From NCBI GenBank assembly GCA_963205275.1, contig CAUJIH010000079.1:1-39562 (forward strand): 39,562 nt of DNA, read 5' to 3'. The notes beneath the pieces are model-generated. The model was not told the DNA's origin. It did no database searches and saw only the letters and a program-made list of their open reading frames with translations. This stretch comes from Verrucomicrobiota bacterium (GTDB taxonomy: Bacteria > Verrucomicrobiota > Verrucomicrobiia > Verrucomicrobiales > DEV007). Each line of letters starts with the position of its first letter. Position 1 is the first letter of the stretch. The position numbers were made by a program, and so were the translations under genes. Shown one piece after another: positions 25,779-34,546 of this stretch.

Positions 25779-28700
25779 TCAGCTTTTTCCACAACAGGAC
25801 TTATACTTTTTCCCGCTGCCGCAGGGGCAGAGATCGTTGCGTCCTACTTTGGGCATTTCCCGACGCTGCGGAGCCTTTGGAATCTGGATTTCTGGTTTGG
25901 GTGGAGCAGGGGCGATGTCTACATCGCCGGAGGCCAGCATGTCGGGGCGGCTCATCTGGATGCCGCGCAGGAGGCGATTGTAATCGTCTGGGCGGATGGT
26001 CGTGGTGCGGAAAAGATTCCCGAGAACCTCCCCCTTGATTCGATCCATAAGGCCAACGAAAATTTCGTAAGCAGCGTGCTTGTATTCGACTAGAGGATCT
26101 TTTTGGGCAAAGCGGTAATTGCTGATCGAATCTCTTAGTCCATCCATTTCGAAGAGATGTTCCTGCCAGAGTTGATCGATGCTGTGGAGGATGATCCAGC
26201 GCTCCAAATCCTCACCTCTGGCTGGATCTTCATGCTCCATTTTTACATCATAGGCCGCTTTGATCTGGCTGATGATGAATGCGGTCAGGGAGTCGTCGTC
26301 TTGATCGTGCTCTCCGATATCCTGAGCAGTGAGTCCCAGAGGGAAGGTCGTATTGACAGTCTGGAGCACAGTATCTGGGTTCAGGCGATTCAGTTCAGAA
26401 TCGTGACAGTCGTCCAGGAATTTCGGTACGGCATCTTCGATGATCTCACCGATGAGCGAGTGAGGATCTTCGGTGCGAAGCACCTCATTGCGGAAGCCAT
26501 ACACTACGGATCGCTGATTGTTCATCACGTCGTCGTAGTCCAGAATGTGTTTCCGGGCGAGATAGTCGCGAGTCTCGACTTTCTTCTGAGCGGTTTCGAC
26601 AGACTTGTTCAGCCAAGGATGCTCTAACTCCTGGCCTTCTTCTAGGCCGAAGCGATCCATCATCTTTGTCATGCGTTCGGCAGCACCGAACTGCATCATT
26701 AGATCATCTTCGAAACTGACGTAGAAAACCGACATGCCGGGATCGCCTTGGCGCGAGCATCGACCGCGAAGCTGGCGATCCACACGGCGACTGCGATGCC
26801 GCTCCGTACCGATCACGAACAAGCCGCCTTTTTCTGCGACTCCTTCGCCTAGCTTGATGTCCGTGCCTCGTCCAGCCATATTCGTGGCCACAGTGACGGC
26901 ACCTGTCTGCCCCGCACGAGAGACGATTTCTGCCTCTTGAAGGTGAAATTTCGCATTGAGCACGGAGTGAGCGATTCTCTCACGGTTCAGCATACGAGAG
27001 ATAATTTCCGATGCCTCGACACTGGCGGTTCCGAGAAGAATCGGCTGCCCTAGCACATGACGTTCTTTGACCAGATCGATGACGGATTTGAACTTTTCTC
27101 GCTGAGTTTTGTAGATTCTATCGTTCTGATCGATTCGTGCGATCGGTCGATTGGTCGGTACCACCAGTACCTCCAGCTTGTAAATGTCGTGAAACTCGGC
27201 AGCCTCGGTCTCGGCCGTCCCCGTCATCCCCCCCAGTTTTTCGTAAAGACGGAAGTAATTCTGGATAGTGATCGTGGCATAGGTTTGCGTCTCTGCCTCG
27301 ATATCGACCCCTTCTTTCGCCTCCACTGCTTGGTGGAGGCCGTCTGACCATCGGCGACCGGGCATTTTGCGCCCGGTGTTTTCATCCACGATCATGACAC
27401 GATTATCCTCTACGACGTAGTGGATATCTTTTTCGTAGAGCGTGTAGGCTTTCATCAGTTGGGAGATCGTGTGCATCTTCTCCGCCTGAGCCGACAGCTT
27501 CTGCTGCATCTCTCGTTTCTGCACTGCCTTTTGCGCGTCAGTGAGACTGTGATTCCCATCGATCACAGAAAATGCTTCAGCCAAATCCGGCAGCACGAAA
27601 GCCGTCGGGTCCCCAGGACTGAGAAACTGACGGCCCATCTCGGTCAATTCCGCCTCGTGTGCCTTCGGATCAAGGGTGAAATAGAGTTCTTCCTTCAGGG
27701 CGAAAAGGGCAGTCTTCTGTGGATCTCGGTAGAATTCTAACTCCGCTTTCTCAATGGAACGTCGAACGTCGGCATTTTCCATGGCCCGCATCAGAGCCCG
27801 GTTGCGTGGCATCCCCATCTTGATCTTGTAATAGACGATGCCACCCTCTGCGTGATTACCATCGTCGAAGAGTCGCTTTGCCTCGGCTGCTAGATCGTTA
27901 CAAAGTTGAGTTTGTTTCCGATACAGATCGCGAATCTGTGCTTTGTAGGTATCGAACTGCTGATCCTGCTTCACAGTAACAGGACCGGAAATGATGAGCG
28001 GTGTCCGGGCTTCATCGATCAGGATGGAGTCCACCTCATCGATTAGGGAGAAGTAGTGATTCCGCTGCACCTGCTGGTCTGCGTCCTGCGCCATGCCATT
28101 GTCACGCAGGTAGTCGAATCCGAACTCGCTCGCCGTGCCGTAGGTGATGTCTTTCTCATACTGCTCCTTCCGCAGTTCTCCTCGCAGATCGTTCTGGATC
28201 ACTCCTACGCTCAGTCCGAGGTATTGGAACAGGTAGCCCATCCACTCGGCATCGCGTCGGGCGAGATAGTCGTTCACCGTCACGACGTGAACGCCCAAGC
28301 CTGTCAGGGCATTCAGGAAGACGGGCAGTGTCGCGACCAACGTTTTTCCTTCCCCAGTGGCCATTTCTGCGATCATTCCGCGATGGAGGCCGATCCCACC
28401 GATGAGCTGTACATCGAAGTGGACCATATCCCACTTGACTGGGTAATCGCAGACCAGCCATTCCGTACCACAGAGGCGACGAGCCGTATTTTTCACGACA
28501 GCGAACGCTTCGGGCAAAATCTTTTCCAGATAAGCAGCACGGAGGGCGGGGAAGTCGTCGCGCAGTTCCTGAAACAAGCGCTGGGCATTCAGAATATGAT
28601 TCGCCAAGTCGTCGGCAGCGATGGTATCCACTTCGTCAGGAGAGAGAAAGGCAGCCGCTCGCTTGAAGTCGTTCGCTAGGCCCGCATAGCGCTCCGCCCA

Positions 28701-28949
28701 GCCGCGTAGGAGCTCGCGATTCCTTCCTTCCGGATGGGTGCTGAGGATGAGTTTGCTGTAGTTCTCCGTACGCAGATTATAGCGATCCAGATAGGCCTTC
28801 CAGGTTGCTGTTTTTTCCCGGAGAACTTCTTCGGGTTCATCTTGGAGCTTGCGCTCAATTTCGTTGATCTGGGCGACGATCGGAGCGAGACGGCGAAGCA
28901 CACGCGCATTTCTGCTGCCGACGATGAGTTTGAGGAGCCACTGGACCAT
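25779..28949 (-). CDS. secA: Preprotein translocase ATPase SecA
   Basis: SecA drives proteins through SecYEG. From ATG 28949 it is 1056 residues, longer than the 800-900 of most species. Visible: Walker A in EMATGEGKTLVATL, ITYGTASEFGFDYLRDN, DEVDSILIDEARTPLIISGP, GMTGTAETEAAEF, ATNMAGRGTDIKLG and the C-terminal zinc-binding SEC-C motif VGRNDLCPCGSGKKYKSCCGK. Much of the added length is a helical insert after IISGP (roughly 330-510), a known feature of SecA in some phyla. The 76 residues upstream in frame overlap parA and are rejected. The leader after parA contains a strong stem-loop. Confidence 0.96.
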   Translation of the reverse strand: MVQWLLKLIVGSRNARVLRRLAPIVAQINEIERKLQDEPEEVLREKTATWKAYLDRYNLRTENYSKLILSTHPEGRNRELLRGWAERYAGLANDFKRAAAFLSPDEVDTIAADDLANHILNAQRLFQELRDDFPALRAAYLEKILPEAFAVVKNTARRLCGTEWLVCDYPVKWDMVHFDVQLIGGIGLHRGMIAEMATGEGKTLVATLPVFLNALTGLGVHVVTVNDYLARRDAEWMGYLFQYLGLSVGVIQNDLRGELRKEQYEKDITYGTASEFGFDYLRDNGMAQDADQQVQRNHYFSLIDEVDSILIDEARTPLIISGPVTVKQDQQFDTYKAQIRDLYRKQTQLCNDLAAEAKRLFDDGNHAEGGIVYYKIKMGMPRNRALMRAMENADVRRSIEKAELEFYRDPQKTALFALKEELYFTLDPKAHEAELTEMGRQFLSPGDPTAFVLPDLAEAFSVIDGNHSLTDAQKAVQKREMQQKLSAQAEKMHTISQLMKAYTLYEKDIHYVVEDNRVMIVDENTGRKMPGRRWSDGLHQAVEAKEGVDIEAETQTYATITIQNYFRLYEKLGGMTGTAETEAAEFHDIYKLEVLVVPTNRPIARIDQNDRIYKTQREKFKSVIDLVKERHVLGQPILLGTASVEASEIISRMLNRERIAHSVLNAKFHLQEAEIVSRAGQTGAVTVATNMAGRGTDIKLGEGVAEKGGLFVIGTERHRSRRVDRQLRGRCSRQGDPGMSVFYVSFEDDLMMQFGAAERMTKMMDRFGLEEGQELEHPWLNKSVETAQKKVETRDYLARKHILDYDDVMNNQRSVVYGFRNEVLRTEDPHSLIGEIIEDAVPKFLDDCHDSELNRLNPDTVLQTVNTTFPLGLTAQDIGEHDQDDDSLTAFIISQIKAAYDVKMEHEDPARGEDLERWIILHSIDQLWQEHLFEMDGLRDSISNYRFAQKDPLVEYKHAAYEIFVGLMDRIKGEVLGNLFRTTTIRPDDYNRLLRGIQMSRPDMLASGDVDIAPAPPKPEIQIPKAPQRREMPKVGRNDLCPCGSGKKYKSCCGKS

Positions 28950-29019
28950 TGGAAAATATAAAAAAGGTGAGAGAAAGGGGGGAATAGTAACCCAAACAGA
29001 CGGATTTTCAGGGAAAATT

Positions 29020-29060
29020 CTCTCTGGCCTACTCGTGGCTAGGATGAGTAGCCTAGAGAG
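29020..29060 (-). terminator. Stem-loop between parA and secA
   Basis: Two 15-base arms (29046-29060 and 29020-29034) pair at 13 of 15 positions around an 11-base loop. On the minus strand the stem begins in the last codons of parA and is followed by AATTTT. It could end parA transcription, attenuate read-through into secA, or be a secA leader structure. Confidence 0.5.
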
Positions 29061-29874
29061 GCTGTGACACAGAGTGGTCTCTCCTAGAGATTGAGTCCTC
29101 TGGGGCTTCCGCGTGTCTTTGAAGAAATTCCTCCGCCAGAGCTCGATACGCGATTGCTCCGGAGCAGGTTGGCGCATAGTCGATGATCGTCTGCCCGTAG
29201 CTGGGCGCTTCGCCGAGTCGAATATTACGCGGAATTACGGTTTGATATGTCACCTGAGGAAAATACTGTCGCACATCGTTGATTACCATGGATGAGAGAT
29301 TCGTTCGGCTATCGGCCATCGTCATTACAATCCCTTCCAAAACGACTTCTGAATTTGCTCCAGAGTCTCTAATCTGCTGGTGGACTCCGACGATTTTCGA
29401 AAGTCCTTCCAAGCCGAAATACTCGCACTGGAGCGGCACGATCAACTCGTCCGCCGCTGCTAGCGCCGACGTCATCAGCACTCCGAGAGACGGTGGACAG
29501 TCGATCAGCATGTAATCCGCAGGGAAATTAGCCTTAAAGGGTGTGAGCAGCCGCTTCAGACGCACGAGATGATCGTCTTCACGAGCCATCTCGATCTCAC
29601 ATCCGGCCAAATCCATGTCGCATGGAATGAGAAAGAGATTTTCATATTTCGTTCTCATCACTAGGTTAGAAACGTCGCCTCCACCGAGCAGTCGCTGGTA
29701 GATGCTAGGGTGCTCCCCTGGCGTGAAGCCTAGAGCACTGGTCGAGTTCGCTTGCGGATCGAGGTCGAGCAGTACGACCCTGACGCCTCTTTCAGCCAAG
29801 CAGGCCCCGAGGTTGACGGAGGTGGTCGTTTTCCCGACGCCACCTTTCTGATTTGCAATGGCTATGATTTTCAT
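29053..29874 (-). CDS. parA: Chromosome partitioning ATPase ParA (Soj)
   Basis: A 273-residue Walker-type ATPase that moves ParB-parS complexes. The deviant Walker A is KGGVGKTTTSVNLG at the N-terminus, followed by VLLDLDPQANST (A' motif) and YMLIDCPPSLGVLM (Walker B). It has the short form without a DNA-binding N-terminal extension, typical of chromosomal ParA. ATG 29874 is chosen because MKIIAIANQKGG is the family start; ATG 29880 two codons earlier is equally possible. It is divergent from the carboxypeptidase gene. parB is not adjacent but 4.7 kb away on the opposite strand. Confidence 0.94.
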   Translation of the reverse strand: MKIIAIANQKGGVGKTTTSVNLGACLAERGVRVVLLDLDPQANSTSALGFTPGEHPSIYQRLLGGGDVSNLVMRTKYENLFLIPCDMDLAGCEIEMAREDDHLVRLKRLLTPFKANFPADYMLIDCPPSLGVLMTSALAAADELIVPLQCEYFGLEGLSKIVGVHQQIRDSGANSEVVLEGIVMTMADSRTNLSSMVINDVRQYFPQVTYQTVIPRNIRLGEAPSYGQTIIDYAPTCSGAIAYRALAEEFLQRHAEAPEDSISRRDHSVSQPL

Positions 29875-30042
29875 CGGCATGAAGTGGGCGAGTCCAATCT
29901 TGCTTGAAGCGGGCACTTGGGAAAGAAGAAAAACGGAAAAGCACGCGAAAAAGCCGAATTTCTGAATTTCTCAATCATCAAATGGAGACTTGCAATCGAG
30001 CCTGCATGAGGCTTGAATTCTCGCGTGTGAGAGTTTGAACCG

Positions 30043-31191
30043 ATGATACGCGGAAAGATTCTGTTATCCAGTTTTTGGCTTGTCGGAGCTCTGTCGCTGC
30101 CCGGATTCTCTCAACAGGCTTCGTCGCAGGCGACAGCCTCAGCCGTCCAGGCGATTTCTACTAGCTCCGATGATCGCTCCGAAGATGGCGGAGCCGCTAC
30201 TGCGAAAGTGCGTGTCGAGATGCTCGAGCGCTTAGCCGATCAGCTCTCGCTGCGGATGCGCAGTCTAAAGAAGCGCGAAGCTGCCCTCGATGAGCGCGAA
30301 GCATCGCTCTCCGCTCGCGAGCAGGCGATGCGTGATCGCGAAGCGAATCTCTCGGCGCTGGAGGAGCTGATTCACCAGCGCGAGGAAATCGTGAAACGGC
30401 GGGAACAGCTCCCTCCTCCACAAACTTGGAATGGTCCCCCGGCACCGCAGATTTTCGGTCAGTATGCGGCTGTGATCGATGGAGATACGATGCAGTTTTA
30501 TCACAAAAAGAGTGCAGACGCTAAGGTTCCGGTCGCCAGTACGCAGAAATTGGTGACTGCTCTAGTGGTCTGCCAAGACGGCGATCTGGATCGCATGGCG
30601 GAGATTCCGAAAGAGGTGCTCGCTGTGGAACCGACCGTAGTCGGGGTGCAACCGGGGGAACACTACACCCGACGGCAGCTTCTGACGGCTCTCTTGGTAA
30701 AAAGTGGGAATGATATTGCCGCCGCTCTGGCTGTCGACTGCGCTGGCAGTATCTCCGCCTTCGCCGAGCGCATGAACGCTTTTGCGGAAAGTATCGGCAT
30801 GACGGATTCTCATTTCGTCAATCCGCACGGATTGCCCGTGGAAGGCCAGTATTCCACCGCCAGAGACATGGCGATCGCTGCTTTCGAGGCTTACCAGAAC
30901 ACAGATCTTCGCGACATGGTGTCGAAGCAGGCGTATGATTTCGTCTTCAATGACGGACGAGTTGTTACCTTGCATAACACCAATCGTCTTCTCGGGCAGA
31001 TGGATGGTTGTAATGGAATGAAGACCGGATTCACCTATGCAGCTGGGAATTGCCTAGTGTGCAGCACTAGTGTGGGGGGAAAGGAGCGGATATCTGTGGT
31101 GCTGAAGAGTGCTCGTCCTCAAGTACAGGAGGACAGCCGCGCCCTGCTCGACTGGGCCTTGTCGCTCCAGTTGACAGGCCCCGTGCAGTGA
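30043..31191 (+). CDS. D-alanyl-D-alanine carboxypeptidase (S11) with N-terminal coiled-coil arm
   Basis: 382 residues. A signal peptide (about 1-24) precedes a coiled coil at 78-121 made of near-perfect heptads of the form RExxLxx. The serine peptidase domain (about 135-375) has the three penicillin-binding motifs: S166-T-Q-K169, S221-G-N and K327-T-G. S11 enzymes trim the terminal D-Ala from peptidoglycan. The usual C-terminal beta domain and amphipathic anchor of PBP5 are missing, so attachment or oligomerisation may depend on the coiled coil. It is convergent with the sensor kinase with 6 bases between them. Confidence 0.92.
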   Translation: MIRGKILLSSFWLVGALSLPGFSQQASSQATASAVQAISTSSDDRSEDGGAATAKVRVEMLERLADQLSLRMRSLKKREAALDEREASLSAREQAMRDREANLSALEELIHQREEIVKRREQLPPPQTWNGPPAPQIFGQYAAVIDGDTMQFYHKKSADAKVPVASTQKLVTALVVCQDGDLDRMAEIPKEVLAVEPTVVGVQPGEHYTRRQLLTALLVKSGNDIAAALAVDCAGSISAFAERMNAFAESIGMTDSHFVNPHGLPVEGQYSTARDMAIAAFEAYQNTDLRDMVSKQAYDFVFNDGRVVTLHNTNRLLGQMDGCNGMKTGFTYAAGNCLVCSTSVGGKERISVVLKSARPQVQEDSRALLDWALSLQLTGPVQ

Positions 31192-31197
31192 TGAGGC

Positions 31198-33708
31198 TTA
31201 CATCAGTGCCATCTGTGGTACCTTCGCTGCGGCTTCATAGGCTTCTTTGATCGCTACTCGGACGTCGGTCAGCGAGATCGGTTTTGCTACGAAGCCATTC
31301 ATGCCTCCGGCGATGCAGGAATCACGAACTCCGGCTAGAGCGTGTCCCGTCATCGCGATAATGACTGGTTGACGAGGCAGGTTGAAGTTCTGCCGAATTG
31401 CTTCCGTTGCCTCCATTCCCCCCATCACTGGCATCTGTAGATCCATGAAGACGAGGTCGATGTCCCCTTGAGCGACGCGCTGCATCCCCTTGCGCCCGTT
31501 GCCGGCGAATTCGATTTCGGTATAGCCCAGCTTTTCTAGCACCATTCCGGCGATTTTTTGATTCATCAGTACGTCTTCGACGATCAGAATTTTCGCAGGA
31601 TATACCTCTGCTAGATTCTTTTTGTTCTCATTGTCTGAGAATTTTAATTGCGACAGAGCTTCGCTAGAGGACGATGATCCCGACTTTTTCTCTAGGATCG
31701 TCACCAGCTCACGGAGAAGTTTGAGTTCCGAGAGAGGTTTATAGAGCGTTCGCAGCAAGGGGAACTGACCTTCGCCAATCCGCAACCCGCGCTCGCCTAT
31801 GGACGATAGGAGAATCGTTGGAATTTCATGCCCGACCAACTGTCCGACGAATTGGCGCAGTGCGTGTTCATTCGACATGGATAGTGGGTCGAAGACCACG
31901 ATGTCTGGATGAGCTTCGACAATCCTTTGCAACACTTGGCTATCGCTGGCCTGTGCTAGAGCGCATCGCATCTTCCATCCTTCACAATAGGTTTGGATCA
32001 GAGAACTCAAGGCTGCGTTGTGCGTGATGATAACGCAGCTTTTTTCATGGAGAGGACGTTGATTATCCGCCAGATGTTGAGGTTTTACCGGTCCCTGCTG
32101 AGGTACTTCGCGGAAAGGCAGATCAAAGTAGAATTCAGATCCTTTTCCTGGTTCACTTTTGAGCATCAGCCTCCCGCCGAAGGCCTGACAGAGCTTTCGG
32201 CTAATAGCAAGACCCAGCCCAGTGCCACCGAATTTTCTTGTCGTCGAGGCGTCTGCTTGAGTGAAGGCCTCAAAGATGCGTTCATGGTGCTCAGGAGCGA
32301 TTCCGATCCCAGAGTCTCGAACGCTGAAGCGGATGAGAGATTCACTCCCTGTTTCAGTCTGGCGAGAACTCAGTCGCACCGTGATGATAATTTCACCTTT
32401 ATTCGTGAATTTCAATGCATTACCGACGAGATTTACTAAAACCTGTTTCAGTCGCTCACGATCACCGTAGATCAGAGATGGAATTCGGAGGTCGATGTGG
32501 TAAAGAAGCTCTAGGCCGCTCTCTGCCGCGTAGTAAGCAAACATCTCGATCGTTTCCTCAATCAGTGTCACGATGTCGATAGGAATGCTCTCCAGCTCCA
32601 TCTTATCTGATTCCAGTTTGGAAAAATCGAGCACGTCGTTGATGAGATGAACCAGGGATTGCCCGCTTGATCGCATGATCTGAACTAGCTCACGTTGCTC
32701 GATCGTGAGATTTGTTTCCATCAGCAGACTCGTTGTGCCAATGATTCCGTTCATTGGAGTTCGGATCTCGTGACTCATATTCGCCAAGAAATCGGATTTC
32801 GCTTGTTGCGCGACTTCCGCTTGCTGTTTTGAAACCTGAATTTCCGTGATGGATTGGCGAAACTGATCTTTTGCAAGTTGCAGGCTTTCAGCCATCACGT
32901 TAAAACTTGCATGTACCTTTTCGATCTCCGGTGGACCGGCTTCCTTGAGTCGGTAATCATAGCGTCCTTCCGCGACGGTTTGCATCCCGCGAGCGAGTCC
33001 GCTCAGATTACGAGTGAACCACGCGCTGATGATTATCAGAGATCCGAAGAGAGGCAGTAATCCCAATAGGGGAAGGAAGTGACGCAAGCCTATCACGTGG
33101 GCAAAGGATAGATACTGAGCCTGAATCTGCGATTCTGCGACCATGAGCAGATGTTTCTCCGCGACAACGGTCGGGATTGCTGCTCCTAGGGTAATCGGTT
33201 GGCCCTTCCCAAACAGTCCCCAAAGTCTTTCAGAGAGAGATTTCAGGCTTGAGTCTGCATCAGGTGACGACTGATAGACAGCCTGATCGTTGCTGCTCGA
33301 TTCTTTCAGCATCTCTGTCACCAGAGGGTCACTTTCCACAGAGGGTAGACTTCCCAGCCCAAAGTCACAGATCAGCCGAAGATCAGAACTGCCCTCATCT
33401 GCTATCTCATAGAGGAGAATGCGTGCAACTGGTTCCTCCCGGAGGCTGTAATTGACGCGATGGAGAAAGAGGCGCGCAGAGGCAGGCATCGCATCAGATT
33501 CGTCCGACTCGATCAGTAGGGATTCTGGCGTCAGGAGATGGGCGAAAGTGGCCGCTTTCATCGCGAAATCGGACTCGAGATCCTGGCGTCGTGATTGGGC
33601 TTCTCGCAGGTACGAGATGCCGAGGCCGAACGCAGCCGCCAGAATAGCGGTTACGAGACTGCCGATCACGAGCATGAACCCGAGCGATGGTTTAGCTGAA
33701 CGCATCAT
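31198..33708 (-). CDS. Hybrid sensor histidine kinase / response regulator
   Basis: 836 residues. Order: membrane span about 10-31; an exported sensor region of about 175 residues with no recognised fold; span 211-231; HAMP about 232-285; HisKA with the phospho-acceptor H313 in [16 protein letters not shown]; HATPase_c with [17 protein letters not shown] and GGTGLGL; a first receiver (about 555-670) that keeps D607 but lacks the N-terminal acidic pair (VIITHNAAL); and a complete receiver (705-825) with E711/D712, D756 and K near 808. No Hpt domain or DNA-binding output is present, so the phosphate must pass to another protein. The partner cannot be named. Confidence 0.93.
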   Translation of the reverse strand: MMRSAKPSLGFMLVIGSLVTAILAAAFGLGISYLREAQSRRQDLESDFAMKAATFAHLLTPESLLIESDESDAMPASARLFLHRVNYSLREEPVARILLYEIADEGSSDLRLICDFGLGSLPSVESDPLVTEMLKESSSNDQAVYQSSPDADSSLKSLSERLWGLFGKGQPITLGAAIPTVVAEKHLLMVAESQIQAQYLSFAHVIGLRHFLPLLGLLPLFGSLIIISAWFTRNLSGLARGMQTVAEGRYDYRLKEAGPPEIEKVHASFNVMAESLQLAKDQFRQSITEIQVSKQQAEVAQQAKSDFLANMSHEIRTPMNGIIGTTSLLMETNLTIEQRELVQIMRSSGQSLVHLINDVLDFSKLESDKMELESIPIDIVTLIEETIEMFAYYAAESGLELLYHIDLRIPSLIYGDRERLKQVLVNLVGNALKFTNKGEIIITVRLSSRQTETGSESLIRFSVRDSGIGIAPEHHERIFEAFTQADASTTRKFGGTGLGLAISRKLCQAFGGRLMLKSEPGKGSEFYFDLPFREVPQQGPVKPQHLADNQRPLHEKSCVIITHNAALSSLIQTYCEGWKMRCALAQASDSQVLQRIVEAHPDIVVFDPLSMSNEHALRQFVGQLVGHEIPTILLSSIGERGLRIGEGQFPLLRTLYKPLSELKLLRELVTILEKKSGSSSSSEALSQLKFSDNENKKNLAEVYPAKILIVEDVLMNQKIAGMVLEKLGYTEIEFAGNGRKGMQRVAQGDIDLVFMDLQMPVMGGMEATEAIRQNFNLPRQPVIIAMTGHALAGVRDSCIAGGMNGFVAKPISLTDVRVAIKEAYEAAAKVPQMALM

Positions 33709-33778
33709 CGGAAGATCGTGGAAATTTCAATATTTTCAAATAATTTTCATAAATTTAGAGATTGATTATGATTTTGAA

Positions 33779-33802
33779 TTTGTTAGGAAATTTGTTAGGA
33801 AT
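33779..33802. repeat. Tandem 12-base repeat upstream of the sensor kinase gene
   Basis: TTTGTTAGGAAA and TTTGTTAGGAAT lie head to tail in the AT-rich gap (33709-33849) before the kinase gene. They may be regulator half-sites; there is no further copy in view. Confidence 0.4.
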
Positions 33803-33849
33803 ATTGTACGACTCAATGAAAGTTTTGAGCGTCATCTTCAAGGTATCGC

Positions 33850-33878
33850 TTGCTATAGGAGAGACTCCGGGGTAGAAT
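33850..33878 (+). promoter_or_regulatory. tRNA-Val promoter
   Basis: TTGCTA (33850-33855), 17 bases, then TAGAAT (33873-33878). The predicted start is 7-8 bases before the mature tRNA end. Good spacing and a 5/6 -10. Confidence 0.6.
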
Positions 33879-33893
33879 CGCGGCCTTCTGATC

Positions 33894-33965
33894 GCTCGGT
33901 TAGCTCAGGGGTAGAGCACCTGCTTCACACGCAGGGGGTCACTGGTTCGAACCCAGTATCGAGCA
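33894..33965 (+). tRNA. tRNA-Val (anticodon CAC)
   Basis: A complete cloverleaf: acceptor GCTCGGT with ATCGAGC plus discriminator A, D arm GCTC/GAGC, anticodon stem CCTGC/GCAGG with loop TTCACAC, T arm ACTGG-TTCGAAC-CCAGT. CAC reads GTG (valine). CCA is not encoded. One G-T pair lies in the acceptor stem. Confidence 0.96.
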
Positions 33966-33985
33966 TTTCTCTTCCGCCTGAAAAT

Positions 33986-34027
33986 AGGCGAGAAAGAAAA
34001 AGGCGAGAAAGAAAAAGGCGAGAAAGA
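33986..34027. repeat. 15-base tandem repeat, nearly three copies, after tRNA-Val
   Basis: AGGCGAGAAAGAAAA occurs at 33986-34000 and 34001-34015, and its first 12 bases again at 34016-34027. The first copy also forms the 3' arm of a hairpin with CGCCT (33976-33980), just after the tRNA. The rest of the gap to 34153 shows no feature I recognise. Confidence 0.8.
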
Positions 34028-34153
34028 CATTGCTACCCACGGCTACACACGGCCACCCACTGTTATCGAGCGCTATCAATGGATGCGACCAAAGGAATTT
34101 GCGAAAATCAAGGGTGTGGCGTATTCATTCGCGAGCTTCTGACCTGATCCAAG

Positions 34154-34501
34154 ATGTCCGCATCCTCACCGAAAATTACCGCCTATCTGAAAACCTACTG
34201 CGGCTGGAGTCATGAAATCCGCACAGTTCTCGGGCGCTACGCTTTAGAATTTACGGAAAAGGATATTTTAAAAAATCCAGCTTTTCGCTGGGAAATGGAG
34301 CAAAAAAGCGGACAATCGATCTCACCCTGTGTAATAATCGATGGGGCCGTACTCAGCGGTATCGGTGGAGAGGATCTGGAAGGTTATCTTGTCGGCAAAG
34401 GCATCGTGGAAAAAGGGATCGTAAGAAACGCGTCTGAACAGGCCGCCATCACGAGCGACATTTCGCATGAAGATCACTCGTACCCACTTGTCGAAGGATG
34501 A
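34154..34501 (+). CDS. Glutaredoxin-family protein, monothiol CGWS type
   Basis: 115 residues. The active site is TYCGWSHE (C16, S19), a CxxS monothiol site. The cis-Pro region reads GQSISPCVIIDG, and IGGEDLEGYL matches the GSH-binding GGxDDL segment. The last 30 residues are an extra tail. Monothiol Grx proteins deliver iron-sulfur clusters or reduce glutathionylated proteins; CGFS is the classical cluster type and CGWS is less common. It is 46 bases before parB and may be co-transcribed with it. Confidence 0.85.
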   Translation: MSASSPKITAYLKTYCGWSHEIRTVLGRYALEFTEKDILKNPAFRWEMEQKSGQSISPCVIIDGAVLSGIGGEDLEGYLVGKGIVEKGIVRNASEQAAITSDISHEDHSYPLVEG

Positions 34502-34546
34502 ACTCTCTGAAATTGGTCGTCGAATCCCACTTTTCCCTATCTTCTT

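Noticed and set aside
28950..29177. 76-residue N-terminal extension of SecA
   Set aside because: It overlaps the parA coding end and the stem-loop, and SecA proteins begin at about MVQWLLKLIVG.
33452..34147. 231-codon open frame across the tRNA-Val region on the plus strand
   Set aside because: It runs antisense through the sensor kinase 5' end, through the whole tRNA and the tandem repeat; no protein family resemblance.
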